This document shows, piece after piece, positions 6,771-16,341 of a DNA stretch of 64,000 bases. The number at the start of each line of letters is the position of its first letter. The stretch's first letter is position 1. This stretch comes from JAVVEG01 sp041689205 (lineage in GTDB: Bacteria; Pseudomonadota; Gammaproteobacteria; Pseudomonadales; Pseudohongiellaceae). Both the position numbers and the translations under genes were made by a program. The stretch lies in NCBI GenBank assembly GCA_041689205.1, contig JBDNGQ010000116.1, positions 1-64,000 on the forward strand. Reading direction: 5' to 3'. Under the pieces are notes generated by a model, which was not told the DNA's origin, did not search any database, and was given only the letters and a program-made list of their open reading frames with translations.

Positions 6771-9026
6771 TTAGTCGTCAATCAGCTCAATCCTGTCCAC
6801 GTTTTGAAAACCGCGTGGTAATTTATTACCCCGACGACCTCGCTCACCTGTGTAATGCTCCAGATCCGATGCCTTCATCACCAAATGACGACGACCGGCA
6901 TGGATATTTATGCTGCCGCCACTGCCAATCACCGCCAGCGCCACCACAAACTCAACGCGATCATTGACTCTTGCGGACGGGATGCTAATAACTTTATTAC
7001 CTTTGCCACGTGGCAAAACAGGCAGTTCAGCCAGCGGGAATGACAGCATCCGGCCTTCATTTGTAACCGCAACAATGGTGTCTGTCTCATAATTATTAAT
7101 CAGCAGGGGCGGTAGAACTCTGCTGCCTTTGGATAACTTCAGCATTGCCTTACCTGCCTTATTCTTGCTTTGCAGGTCAGCAACGGTAGTGACAAAACCA
7201 TATCCGCCATCACTTGCCAACAGCACCTGTTGCTTATCGTCAGCCAGCAATACGCCTTCAAAGGTGGCCCCGGCAGGAGGCGCCAGCCGTCCGCTCAATG
7301 GCTCACCCTGACCACGCGCCGATGCCAGACTGTGTGATGGCAGGGAATAAGTGCGACCGGTGGAATCAATAAAAATAGCATTCTGGCTGCTCTTGCCACG
7401 GGCAGCCATTTTGAAACTGTCGCCGGCTTTGTATTGCAAAGTGGCCGGATCAAGATCATGACCTTTACCGGCGCGTGCCCAGCCCCGCTCCGACAGCACT
7501 ACCGTCAGCGGCTCAGTGGACATCAGCTCAATTTCACTGAAGGCCTGCGCTTCGCTGCGCTGCACAATTTTCGATTTACGCGCATCCCCGTAAGCTTCCG
7601 CATCGTCCGTCAGTTCCTTTTTGATCAGGGTCTTCAATCGTGCTGCTGAACCGAGCAACAATTCCAGACGCTGGCGTTCGGCATCAAGTTCCTGTTGTTC
7701 GGCGCGGATCTTTACTTCTTCCAGCTTAGCCAGATGACGCAACTTCAGTTCCAGTATCGCTTCAGCCTGCCGGTCCGATAATTCAAAGCGTGCCATCAAC
7801 ACCGGTTTGGGTTTGTCTTCGGTACGGATAATGTGAATCACTTCATCAATGTTCAGAAACGCAATCAGCAAGCCCTGCAGCAGATGCAATCTGTCGAGTA
7901 CGCGCTCCAGCCTGTTCTGTAAGCGTCGGCGCACGGTTGCGGTACGGAACTGCAGCCACTCCTGCAGCAGCGGCTTCAGCACCTTCACCTGCGGGCGGCC
8001 ATTGATGCCAATCATATTGAAATTGGTACGATAAGATTTTTCCAGATCGGTAGTGGCGAACAGATGCAGCATCAGGTCGTCAACTTCAACCCTGTTAGAG
8101 CGCGGTACGATCACAATGCGGGTCGGATTTTCGTGATCCGATTCATCGCGAAGATCCACCACCATCGGCAGTTTTTTGCGGTTCATCTGCGCCGCAATCT
8201 GCTCCAGCACTTTCGAACCGGACACTTGATAAGGCAATGCAGTGATCACAATATCGCCGTTCTCAATATGGTACACAGCACGCGCTTTCAGTGAGCCTCG
8301 ACCGGTCTGATAAATTTCTTTGATTTCCTGTAGAGGCGTGATGATTTCAGCCTCAGTAGGAAAATCCGGTCCTTTGATATGCTCACATAAATCGTCCAGC
8401 GTCGCGTCAGGGTTATCCAGCAGATGGATACAGGCACTGACGACTTCACGCAGATTATGCGGAGGAATATCGGTGGCCATGCCTACCGCGATACCACTGC
8501 CGCCATTAAGTAAGACATTAGGCACTCGGGATGGAAGCAGTTCCGGTTCGTCCATGGTGCCATCGAAATTCGGGCGCCATTCCACTGTTCCATGAGCCAA
8601 TTCGGACAACAGCAAATCAGCATATTTCTGCAAGCGGGACTCGGTGTAGCGCATCGCGGCAAAAGACTTTGGATCATCCGGTGAACCCCAGTTACCCTGA
8701 CCATCCACCAGTGGATAACGGTAACTGAAGGGCTGCGCCATCAATACCATGGCCTCATAGCAAGCGGAGTCGCCATGGGGATGGAATTTACCAATAACAT
8801 CGCCGATAGTACGCGCCGATTTTTTAAACTTGGCGGAAGCTTTCAAACCAAGTTCAGACATCGCGTAAATAATCCGGCGCTGCACCGGCTTTAGACCATC
8901 GCCGATATGTGGCAGCGCACGGTCATTGATCACATACATGGAGTAATTCAGATAGGCCTGCTGAGAATAGCTTTTCAGGCTGATCTGTTCAGTGCCGTCT
9001 TTATTGATGATGATATTCAGAGTCAT
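6771..9026 (-). CDS. parC: DNA topoisomerase IV subunit A
   Basis: 751 aa, the length of E. coli ParC (752) and shorter than GyrA. It is the DNA-cleaving subunit of the C2E2 enzyme that decatenates daughter chromosomes. The catalytic tyrosine is Y127 in AAMRYTESRL. The quinolone-resistance region reads FHPHGDSACYEAM with Ser87 and Glu91, the wild-type drug-sensitive residues. The C-terminal third contains degenerate beta-pinwheel blades. It is the last gene of a co-directional run nudF, cpdA, yqiA, parE, parC; 39 bp separate it from parE. Convergent with the HAMP protein gene. Confidence 0.97.
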   Translation of the reverse strand: MTLNIIINKDGTEQISLKSYSQQAYLNYSMYVINDRALPHIGDGLKPVQRRIIYAMSELGLKASAKFKKSARTIGDVIGKFHPHGDSACYEAMVLMAQPFSYRYPLVDGQGNWGSPDDPKSFAAMRYTESRLQKYADLLLSELAHGTVEWRPNFDGTMDEPELLPSRVPNVLLNGGSGIAVGMATDIPPHNLREVVSACIHLLDNPDATLDDLCEHIKGPDFPTEAEIITPLQEIKEIYQTGRGSLKARAVYHIENGDIVITALPYQVSGSKVLEQIAAQMNRKKLPMVVDLRDESDHENPTRIVIVPRSNRVEVDDLMLHLFATTDLEKSYRTNFNMIGINGRPQVKVLKPLLQEWLQFRTATVRRRLQNRLERVLDRLHLLQGLLIAFLNIDEVIHIIRTEDKPKPVLMARFELSDRQAEAILELKLRHLAKLEEVKIRAEQQELDAERQRLELLLGSAARLKTLIKKELTDDAEAYGDARKSKIVQRSEAQAFSEIELMSTEPLTVVLSERGWARAGKGHDLDPATLQYKAGDSFKMAARGKSSQNAIFIDSTGRTYSLPSHSLASARGQGEPLSGRLAPPAGATFEGVLLADDKQQVLLASDGGYGFVTTVADLQSKNKAGKAMLKLSKGSRVLPPLLINNYETDTIVAVTNEGRMLSFPLAELPVLPRGKGNKVISIPSARVNDRVEFVVALAVIGSGGSINIHAGRRHLVMKASDLEHYTGERGRRGNKLPRGFQNVDRIELIDD

Positions 9027-9065
9027 TGCTGCGCTCGTCTATAAAGGAGTCGTGGTCTGGAGATT

Positions 9066-10988
9066 TCAGTCAGCTGGATCAGCAAGATTGCCATATTCTT
9101 CCAGCCAGGATTTGCGATCTGGCGCGCGCTTTTTTGCCAGCAGCATGTCCATGGATTCGTCGGTAGCGCTGTAGCCGGCAGAGCGGTCATCTGCATCCAG
9201 AGTCAGTTGCACCAGTCTGCGGGTGTCGCGGCTCATGGTGGTTTCACGCAGTTGCAGCGGATTCATTTCACCGAGACCTTTGAAGCGCTGCACATTAGGT
9301 TTGCCCGATTTTTTCTCCGCCACCAGACGGTCGAGAATGCCGTTTTTTTCATCCTCATCCAGCGCATAAAAAACTTCTTTGCCAACATCGATTCGATACA
9401 ACGGTGGCATAGCCACATAAACGTGCCCCGCTGCCACCAGCGGACGGAAATGCCGCAGAAACAGCGCGCACAGCAGGGTAGCAATATGCAGTCCATCCGA
9501 GTCCGCGTCAGCAAGAATGCAGACTTTGCCATAACGCAGCCCTTCAATATTGTCGGATGCCGGGTCAACGCCCAGCGCCACAGCGATATCATGAACTTCC
9601 TGAGAAGCCAAAATTTCATTGGAGTCCACTTCCCAGGTGTTCAGGATTTTACCGCGCAGCGGCATGATCGCCTGAGTTTCCCGGTCGCGTGCCTGCTTCG
9701 CTGACCCTCCGGCAGAATCGCCCTCAACCAGAAACAGCTCACCCGCCATCACATCCTGAGTCGAGCAGTCTGCCAGTTTGCCTGGCAGAGCCGGGCCGGC
9801 GGTAATCTTTTTACGGGCTACTTTTTTGCTGGCTTTTAAGCGACTTTGAGCATTGTTGATGCATAAATCGGCAAGCTGTTCGGCCTCAGCAGTGTGCTGA
9901 TTGAGCCACAGGCTGAATGAATCCTTGACCACTCCGGCAACAAACACTGCGCACTGACGTGACGACAGACGCTCTTTAGTCTGGCCGGAAAACTGCGGAT
10001 CCTTCATCTTGATAGAGACCACATAGCAACAGCGGTCCCAGATATCTTCGGGGCTGAGTTTGATGCCGCGCGGCAGCAGGTTGCGAAATTCGCAGAACTC
10101 GCGCATCGCCTCCAGCAGGCCGGTACGCAGACCATTCACATGGGTGCCGCCCTGCGTGGTGGGTATCAGATTGACATAGCTTTCGCCTATCACGTCACCG
10201 CCGTCAGGCAGCCACTGCACGGCCCAGTCAACCGCCTCGTCATTGCCCTGCAGGCTGCCAATGAAGGGCTGCTCCGGCAAACAGAGATACTCTGCAGTAG
10301 CCTGAGTCAGATAGTCATGCAGGCCATCTTCGTAATACCATTCTTCGCTCTGGTCTTTATCTCCCTCGGCTGTGTTATCAACAAAGCTGACCCGCAGACC
10401 AGAACACAGCACCGCCTTGGCGCGCAGCACATGCTTGAGGCGGGACACAGAGAATTTATTGGAGTCGAAGTATTTTTCATCGGGCAGAAACAGCACTGTG
10501 GTGCCGGTCTGACGGCGTCCTGTGGTGCCGATGGGCGTGAGTTCCGAGGCCTTATCGCCATTGCGAAACTTCATTTGATAGATGATGCCGTCGCGTTTTA
10601 CCGTGACTACGACATAGTGCGAAAGCGCATTAACCACTGACACGCCAACCCCATGCAGGCCGCCGGAAAACTGATAATTCTTATCGGAAAATTTTCCGCC
10701 GGCATGCAGCCGCGTCAGAATCAGCTCAACACCGGACACCTTTTCCTCAGCGTGCATGTCCACCGGCATGCCGCGACCATCGTCGCTGACTTCCACGGAA
10801 CCATCTTTATGCAGTATCAGCGTAATGTTTCTGGCATAACCTGCCAGCGCCTCATCGACGCTGTTATCGATAACTTCTTGGGCCAGGTGGTTGGGACGCG
10901 AGGTATCGGTATACATACCTGGACGTTTACGGACGGGGTCAAGACCGGTTAATACTTCAATGGCATCGGCAGTATAGCTGGTAGTCAT
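9066..10988 (-). CDS. parE: DNA topoisomerase IV subunit B
   Basis: 640 aa (family ~630). This is the ATPase subunit of topoisomerase IV. GHKL ATP-binding motifs: VIDNSVDEALAGY, DDGRGMPVD and GGLHGVGVSVVNAL. Toprim motifs: LVEGDSAGGSAKQARDR, then DADSDGLHIATLL with the metal-binding acidic residues. The C-terminal QRFKGLGEMNP block contacts ParC. It lies 45 bp downstream of yqiA and just upstream of parC, the arrangement seen in Pseudomonas, which argues for ParE rather than GyrB (GyrB is also ~800 aa). Confidence 0.97.
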   Translation of the reverse strand: MTTSYTADAIEVLTGLDPVRKRPGMYTDTSRPNHLAQEVIDNSVDEALAGYARNITLILHKDGSVEVSDDGRGMPVDMHAEEKVSGVELILTRLHAGGKFSDKNYQFSGGLHGVGVSVVNALSHYVVVTVKRDGIIYQMKFRNGDKASELTPIGTTGRRQTGTTVLFLPDEKYFDSNKFSVSRLKHVLRAKAVLCSGLRVSFVDNTAEGDKDQSEEWYYEDGLHDYLTQATAEYLCLPEQPFIGSLQGNDEAVDWAVQWLPDGGDVIGESYVNLIPTTQGGTHVNGLRTGLLEAMREFCEFRNLLPRGIKLSPEDIWDRCCYVVSIKMKDPQFSGQTKERLSSRQCAVFVAGVVKDSFSLWLNQHTAEAEQLADLCINNAQSRLKASKKVARKKITAGPALPGKLADCSTQDVMAGELFLVEGDSAGGSAKQARDRETQAIMPLRGKILNTWEVDSNEILASQEVHDIAVALGVDPASDNIEGLRYGKVCILADADSDGLHIATLLCALFLRHFRPLVAAGHVYVAMPPLYRIDVGKEVFYALDEDEKNGILDRLVAEKKSGKPNVQRFKGLGEMNPLQLRETTMSRDTRRLVQLTLDADDRSAGYSATDESMDMLLAKKRAPDRKSWLEEYGNLADPAD

Positions 10989-11033
10989 TCTTTGCCTTAT
11001 TTCTGTTGATACGCGCTGTCCGCGCTGCTGGTG

Positions 11034-11669
11034 TTAATCCACAAAAGCCTGCTTTGCGGCAAAAAAATTCATTATCACGGGCAACATATGCTGATAATTA
11101 CAGAAGCTGTGATCGCCGCCCTGCTGGATTATACGCGCTGAATTCTTATATTTCTCTAACGCATCACGATAGTCGAGCACTTCATCGCCGGTCTGCGCCA
11201 ACAACAGGAAATTGCCTGGCCTGCTGATCGGATCGCGCTCCATCTGGCGCAGCTGTTCAATATGCGCAGGTGTCACCTGATAAGCCTCGCCCGTGTAATA
11301 ATTGTGATTCTCACCCAGATGCTTTTCCCATAACAGGTAAGGCCGCACCGCAGGATTGATCAACACGGCCTTCAGATTATAGTCCTCAGCCAGACAGCTG
11401 GCATAGTAGCCGCCTAATGAACTGCCACACAGCACCACCGGCAGTTGACGCGGCGCAGATACCAGTGCGCGCAGATCTTTCATAGCCTGAGCCGGTTCAT
11501 AAGCCAGCTCAGGAACAAAGAGCCGGTCGGCGATACCCAGTGATTCAAAGTAAGCAGTGGTCTGCAGCGCTTTTTTAGAAAGCGGTGAGCTGTTGAAGCC
11601 GTGGAGGTAAATCAGGTAACAATCTGCCTTGTCAATCTGAGCCGCAACAGGGGCCAAATCAATAGCCAT
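11034..11669 (-). CDS. yqiA: YqiA-family alpha/beta-hydrolase esterase
   Basis: 211 aa. Alpha/beta-hydrolase fold: YLIYLHGFNSSPLSKKA at the oxyanion strand, nucleophile elbow CGSSLGGYYA with the catalytic Ser, acidic residue around LAQTGDEVLDY, and catalytic His in GGDHSF. E. coli YqiA is a short-chain acyl/palmitoyl-CoA esterase located between cpdA and parE, exactly as here. Its start overlaps the cpdA 3' end by 11 bp, indicating translational coupling. Natural substrate unknown. Confidence 0.92.
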   Translation of the reverse strand: MAIDLAPVAAQIDKADCYLIYLHGFNSSPLSKKALQTTAYFESLGIADRLFVPELAYEPAQAMKDLRALVSAPRQLPVVLCGSSLGGYYASCLAEDYNLKAVLINPAVRPYLLWEKHLGENHNYYTGEAYQVTPAHIEQLRQMERDPISRPGNFLLLAQTGDEVLDYRDALEKYKNSARIIQQGGDHSFCNYQHMLPVIMNFFAAKQAFVD

Positions 11670-12471
11670 TCGAGCTGTGGTCTACCGTCAAAAAATACTC
11701 AGTGACTCGCTCGACAGCCGTCTCAATACGGCCATCAGCATCCAATTGCAGCCAACGATAGGCCGGGTTGCGATCGTCCAGAGCAAAATCCGTCACTGCC
11801 TGTTTGAATTGTATGCAGGTTGATGGGGTACAAAGATAGCGGACACCATTACGTTCAAAATCAAGCGCCTGATGAATATGCCCGTAAATTACTGCACGCA
11901 CACTCTGGTAGCGATCCAGTATCGCAAATAATTCGGCAGCATTGCGCAAGCCAATTCCTTCCATCCACTTTGAATTGCCAGGTATCGGGTTGTGGTGCAG
12001 GCAGATCAGCACATGTGAATGACTGGCATCAGCTTCGGCCAGTCTGGCTTTCAGACGCTGCAACTCTGCCTGACTCAGCCAGCCATGCACCTCTCCGGTG
12101 ACCGAGGAATCCAGCATGATAATCCGCCAGTTGCCAGCATCAATGCAGCTGAGAAATTGTGTGCCCGTTCCGACGGCCTTTTGCATAACGGCACGCCGGT
12201 CATGATTGCCTGGAATCCAGTACAGCGGCGCGGAGAATCTTTCCATACTGCGGATAAAGCGCTTATAGGCTTCCAGCGATGCATCCTGAGCGATGTCTCC
12301 GGTGCCAAGGAACATGTCTACATGGGTTTCGTTTTGCTCGATGAGGTTCAACACGTATTCAAAACTTTCCTGCGTGTTCAGCTTCAACAGCTCAGCCGCA
12401 GGCTCCCGAAACAGATGAGTATCGGTGATTTGTACAACACGAACAGAATTATCTGCAGACTGATTAATCAT
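11659..12471 (-). CDS. cpdA: 3',5'-cyclic-AMP phosphodiesterase CpdA
   Basis: 270 aa from the ATG at 12471; an upstream in-frame start at 12537 adds 22 non-conserved residues. Class III metallophosphoesterase motifs in order: ITDTHLF (D-x-H), LGTGDIAQD, IPGNHDRR, CLHHNPIPG and IYGHIHQ, which bind the dinuclear metal centre that hydrolyses cAMP to AMP. It overlaps yqiA by 11 bp and sits in the conserved nudF-cpdA-yqiA-parE run. Likely lowers cAMP and so modulates Crp/Vfr-type control, which in Pseudomonas includes pilus genes. Confidence 0.95.
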   Translation of the reverse strand: MINQSADNSVRVVQITDTHLFREPAAELLKLNTQESFEYVLNLIEQNETHVDMFLGTGDIAQDASLEAYKRFIRSMERFSAPLYWIPGNHDRRAVMQKAVGTGTQFLSCIDAGNWRIIMLDSSVTGEVHGWLSQAELQRLKARLAEADASHSHVLICLHHNPIPGNSKWMEGIGLRNAAELFAILDRYQSVRAVIYGHIHQALDFERNGVRYLCTPSTCIQFKQAVTDFALDDRNPAYRWLQLDADGRIETAVERVTEYFLTVDHSSNGY

Positions 12472-12779
12472 AATTTTATAGCAGATTAAGTCTCGCCACT
12501 GCAGACCCGCCCTGGTCTGGTCCGCACATGCGGGCATGCTCTCGGCAAAACATTATTCTGTCGTTGTCATCCTTAATTTACCAACTCCTGTACATATCGC
12601 TGTTGTACAGAAACCCATTTTCCAACTCATTGAAAGGCGAAATTCTGATGTATATTACGACGATGTTGAAATCAAGCAGGCATTCAAGTCACACTTCCTG
12701 CGTAAAAATGACTTTCCGAATTCTAGTTCAGGTCCTGCGCTTAGTAAATGAATAAAATTACCGTCACTCTCAGCCCTGT
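12472..12779. other. 308-bp gap between cpdA and nudF
   Basis: In Pseudomonas this position holds a DUF1249 (YqiB-type) gene on the nudF-cpdA strand; no such frame is present here. The only notable frame is a plus-strand 71-codon ORF (12536-12751) without a Shine-Dalgarno and with no family I recognise. I do not call it a gene. The cpdA promoter would have to lie in the part nearest 12471 or upstream of nudF. Confidence 0.6.
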
Positions 12780-13424
12780 TTAAAGCCATTGTTGCCGCAC
12801 CTGCTCTCGATTAATAATCAACCACTGCAGTGCAATAATGGCCATGGCATTATTTAAGCGGCCATCCTGCAGAGCCTGCCAGGCATCAGCCACAGACAGG
12901 ACTTCAACCCTGATATCTTCATGTTCGTCCACCAGACCGAAAACACCACCGGCGCCACTAGCATCAACCCGACCACAGAATAGACTGATTTTTTCATTGG
13001 AGCCACCAGGACTGTTGAAGTATTCGGCTATCGGCAGTAACGCGGTTATTGCACAGCCAGCCTCTTCAAAGGCTTCACGATTAACGTTTTGTTCCGCCGT
13101 TTCACCCGCATCAACTATGCCGGCCACCAGTTCCAGCAGCCATGGCCCGCCATCGGCATCGCTTACAGGCGAATCGGACAGTGCTCCCACGCGGAACTGC
13201 TCAACCAGCACCACGTTATCCAGCACCGGATCATAGAGCAGCACACCGGCAGAGGGTGGACGCATAAATAATTCGCGCTGAAAAACCTCGCTCCAGCCAC
13301 CTGCAAACAGGCGATGGCGCAGGTGCAGGCGGTCGATTCTAAAGAAGCTCTCCCAGACGGTGGTGCGATCCAGAATCTCTACATCCTTAGCAGCGTAGTT
13401 TATCGGTTTGAGCTCAGCTGACAT
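12780..13424 (-). CDS. nudF: ADP-ribose pyrophosphatase (Nudix hydrolase)
   Basis: 214 aa from the ATG at 13424, chosen because GGAG lies six bases upstream; the frame can also open at a TTG at 13436. The Nudix box is intact: G-x5-E-x7-REAFEEAG (GIVDAGETAEQ then NVNREAFEEAGC). The N-terminal swapped-dimer strands and the EYFNSPGGSNEK loop fit the ADP-ribose subfamily. It hydrolyses ADP-ribose to AMP and ribose 5-phosphate. First gene of the nudF-cpdA-yqiA-parE-parC run, although 308 bp separate it from cpdA. Divergent from the DUF2889 gene, 134 bp between starts. Confidence 0.93.
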   Translation of the reverse strand: MSAELKPINYAAKDVEILDRTTVWESFFRIDRLHLRHRLFAGGWSEVFQRELFMRPPSAGVLLYDPVLDNVVLVEQFRVGALSDSPVSDADGGPWLLELVAGIVDAGETAEQNVNREAFEEAGCAITALLPIAEYFNSPGGSNEKISLFCGRVDASGAGGVFGLVDEHEDIRVEVLSVADAWQALQDGRLNNAMAIIALQWLIINREQVRQQWL

Positions 13425-13522
13425 GCAGATCTCCAAAGGCGGGTTCTTAAATAATGTATCAGTTCAGTCGGCAGATTCTGCCATCCGGGGGCCCATGTCG
13501 ACGATTATGGGATTACTTAGAG

Positions 13523-13528
13523 TATAAT
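13523..13528 (+). promoter_or_regulatory. Consensus -10 box upstream of the DUF2889 gene
   Basis: A perfect TATAAT lies 30 bp before the ATG at 13559. The candidate -35 (GTCGAC or TCGACG near 13497-13503) is weak and spaced 19-20 bp, so the element may need an activator. Confidence 0.45.
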
Positions 13529-13558
13529 GCCGCCGTCTTTTGTTGCCGAGCTAATTCC

Positions 13559-14140
13559 ATGCCCTTATCTCCCCCTGTTAACCGCACTCATATACATACG
13601 CGCTCAATCAAATTCTCCGGTTATGAACGGGAGGACGGGCTGTTTGATATTGAAGCGCATATGACCGATACCAAAACCTATGAGTTCGAAAATCTCTGGC
13701 GCGGTAAAGTACAGATTGGCGAGGCTCTGCATGAAATGCTGCTGCGCGTAACAATTGATGACCAGTTCCTGATCCATGATGTTGAAGCCGTTACTGATAA
13801 CAGTCCGTTTTCGATGTGCCCGGATATTGCGCCGAACTATAAGGATCTGAAGGGGCTGCGCATGGCCGCTGGATGGCGGCAGGCAGTACGGGCCAGAGTT
13901 GGCGGGGTCAACGGCTGCACGCATTTGACCGAACTGCTCTACCCGATGGCGACGGTGGCATTTCAGACCATCAAGCCGCTGCAGAATCACCGCCGCAAAC
14001 AGGTCGACTCAGCTGGCACGGCCTCTGCGGGCAAGCCCTTTGTGCTGAATACCTGCCATGCGTGGGCGGAGGATTCGCCAGTGGTAAAACAGAACGCCCC
14101 TGCCTGGTATAAAGCTAAGCAAGCTGCAGCAGAGGAATAG
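13559..14140 (+). CDS. DUF2889 domain protein
   Basis: 193 aa from the ATG at 13559; the frame extends upstream to 13454 but the added residues cross the -10 box and are not conserved. DUF2889 features include HTRSIKFSGYEREDGLFDIEAHMTDTK-type opening, HEMLLRVTID, CPDIAPNYKDLKGLRM, and GGVNGCTHLTELLYPMAT, with conserved Cys/His residues. The family is found in proteobacteria near degradation or redox genes; no activity is known to me. Cytosolic, no signal peptide. Convergent with the sensor kinase gene, overlapping it by 26 bp. Confidence 0.8.
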   Translation: MPLSPPVNRTHIHTRSIKFSGYEREDGLFDIEAHMTDTKTYEFENLWRGKVQIGEALHEMLLRVTIDDQFLIHDVEAVTDNSPFSMCPDIAPNYKDLKGLRMAAGWRQAVRARVGGVNGCTHLTELLYPMATVAFQTIKPLQNHRRKQVDSAGTASAGKPFVLNTCHAWAEDSPVVKQNAPAWYKAKQAAAEE

Positions 14141-16316
14141 TCAGCGTTATCGCGACACCCTCACGATCGACCAGATTATCAGCGCGTATAGTCCCCTGAT
14201 GGAATTCGGTAATCAAACGCGCAATGTGCAGGCCAATACCGAGGTGCGGCTCGCGCTGTTTCTCCTGAGGTCGCACCGAAATCATTGAATCGAATAGCCT
14301 GCCTTTCATCTCTGCGGGAAGAAACGGACCGTAGTTGCTAACCCTGAGCAGCGCGTGATCCTTTACCACCCGGCAGGAGACTATGATTGGCTGCTTGTCA
14401 TAGGAAAACTCCACGGCGTTGGCGATCAGCTTGTCCAGCAACTGAGCAATGTATTCCGGTACGCCATTGATCATCGCCGGTCCCTGCAGATCGTCCTGAA
14501 TTATCGCCTCAGGATACGCCAGCCGATAACCCTCAACACAACCTGCAGTCACTTTAACCAGATCGATTATCTCTTTCTCCGAGGTCTGCAACATCTGCTC
14601 AAGGCGCGTGCCCTCGCTCATATTGGTAAGAATCAGATTGAGTCGGCTGATGCCTTCTTCCGCGCGCTGTATATACACGGCAGACTCCTTGTCCTGGGAC
14701 ACCATGCCGAGATTTTCAAGAGAGGATCTGACCACGGTGACCGGCGTGCGCAGTTCATGGGATAAACGCGAAGACATGTTTTCAAGATAGCTGGTGTACT
14801 GACCCAGACGCTCCACCATATTGTAAAAACTGCGGGAAAGATCGCCAATTTCATCAGAATTGCTGCTGGCTACAATGGTATTTCTGAGCCGCCCTGAATC
14901 ATCAATAATATTTTCTGCCTGATTACGCAGCAGGCGAATCCGCGATGAAATCCTTGATGCGAACAGAAACAAGCCAAATGCAACCAGCGCCATAACCCCG
15001 AGGATGGTGTTGAACAATGCTTCCAGCGCCTGATTCCTGAAGGTTCGCAGACCATTCATATTCTGATCGACCACCACCACGCCCATTACTGCATTATCAG
15101 CCACAATAGGGTGGGCGGCTTCCAGAATTCGGGTTTCCGAGTCTGCCACTTTACGAAACTGAGTCTGTGGTAAACCATCCAGTGCTGCGTTGATGTGCGA
15201 ACCCTCAACGGTTCCGCCTTGATAAAGGTCATCAATAAAATCGTTCGAGGGTTTAGTGAGTATTCTGTAATACACCGGCAGCAACACTTTATCTTCAATA
15301 TAGCGCCAGTAGGTATTGTTTGATTCAAGCGCCGGATCTGATGCGATTATCAGCCCTGTCGCCGATTGGATGTCACCGACGCTAAGCAGTACCCTGCCGT
15401 CCCGGTTAATGACCTGAATACGCGAATTGGTGTGGCCCATACCTTCAACAATTTTGTCTATTTCGGGCGTCGGTCTTAGCAGTGACCCGAGGGTTTCAAG
15501 CTCGTTCACTGCAGAAGTTGCCACTACTGAAGTCACCTGCCGTGAAACCGCGTCATCAACATCATAAATGGCGAAGCCAAGCTTCTCGCCCAGCATCGTC
15601 AATGGCATTCTCAATTCCACCTCATAGCCTTCAACGGTTTCGTACCACTGACCACTGATCCGATCCTCATGCACCAGCGCGGAAATATCTCGAATATCCT
15701 CGCCCATCTCATAGGCATAAACAAATTCGGGGCCTCGTGGAGCTATGGCATAACGCTTGAACTGGCCGTCGCGAGTAAGCAGCGATATCTGTAGAAAATC
15801 GTTCCTGTGGATGCTCAGGCTGTCTTGAGAGCGATACACAATTTTGTCATCGACCACTTTGAAATAAGCATACAGGGAGCGGTTGTGCTCGCCGACCAGC
15901 AATTTGAAATTCAGCGATTCATCATTGTGGTAATAGCGGGAAAATTCACCGCGTGGATTTAATTGTGTGCCAATGGAGCTGTTTCTACCGTAGTCAATCT
16001 GGTAACGCTGATAGTCCTGCCAGTCGACCAGCGAGCTGTCATCCAAAGACAGCGGGTGAAAGATGGGATACAGATACAGATTAGCGCTGCGCCCTGCCGG
16101 ACTGAAAGTGCGCTCATCAAAGAGTTCAGGGCGTTCATTCAATGCCGTAGCCAGCGCTCGCGCTGTTCCCAGCACTGTTTGTTCCTGACCGCGACGCAGG
16201 TAATCCTCCATTTCAAGGATATATTGGTAACCAAGCCAAGGAATCACCAGCAGGAAGCTGGACAGAAATACCAGTTTGAAGCGTATCCCAAAGGGGTTTT
16301 TGAATAATCGAGGCAT
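14115..16316 (-). CDS. Membrane sensor histidine kinase, PdsS-like (dedicated sortase system type)
   Basis: 733 aa. TM1 is ~residues 13-31, a very long extracytoplasmic sensor ~32-430, TM2 ~434-455, HAMP linker ~456-510, HisKA with phospho-acceptor H520 in SSRLSHELRTPVT, and HATPase with N box KLIANAVEFS (~629-638) and GIGLHIAR (693-700). The GQEQTVLGTARALATALNERP start and large periplasmic part resemble the TIGRFAM proteobacterial dedicated sortase system kinase. Assignment is from memory of that family, so moderate. It follows the response regulator gene by 25 bp. No sortase or LPXTG-type target is in this window. Confidence 0.7.
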   Translation of the reverse strand: MPRLFKNPFGIRFKLVFLSSFLLVIPWLGYQYILEMEDYLRRGQEQTVLGTARALATALNERPELFDERTFSPAGRSANLYLYPIFHPLSLDDSSLVDWQDYQRYQIDYGRNSSIGTQLNPRGEFSRYYHNDESLNFKLLVGEHNRSLYAYFKVVDDKIVYRSQDSLSIHRNDFLQISLLTRDGQFKRYAIAPRGPEFVYAYEMGEDIRDISALVHEDRISGQWYETVEGYEVELRMPLTMLGEKLGFAIYDVDDAVSRQVTSVVATSAVNELETLGSLLRPTPEIDKIVEGMGHTNSRIQVINRDGRVLLSVGDIQSATGLIIASDPALESNNTYWRYIEDKVLLPVYYRILTKPSNDFIDDLYQGGTVEGSHINAALDGLPQTQFRKVADSETRILEAAHPIVADNAVMGVVVVDQNMNGLRTFRNQALEALFNTILGVMALVAFGLFLFASRISSRIRLLRNQAENIIDDSGRLRNTIVASSNSDEIGDLSRSFYNMVERLGQYTSYLENMSSRLSHELRTPVTVVRSSLENLGMVSQDKESAVYIQRAEEGISRLNLILTNMSEGTRLEQMLQTSEKEIIDLVKVTAGCVEGYRLAYPEAIIQDDLQGPAMINGVPEYIAQLLDKLIANAVEFSYDKQPIIVSCRVVKDHALLRVSNYGPFLPAEMKGRLFDSMISVRPQEKQREPHLGIGLHIARLITEFHQGTIRADNLVDREGVAITLTIPLLQLA

Positions 16317-16341
16317 CAGCAGGCCGTAGTTAATAGCTTAT

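Noticed and set aside
12536..12751. 71-codon plus-strand ORF between cpdA and nudF
   Set aside because: A faint resemblance of DVYYDDVEIKQAF to the DUF1249 RLYHDA segment was considered, but the strand is opposite to the Pseudomonas gene, the remainder does not align by eye, and no ribosome site is seen.
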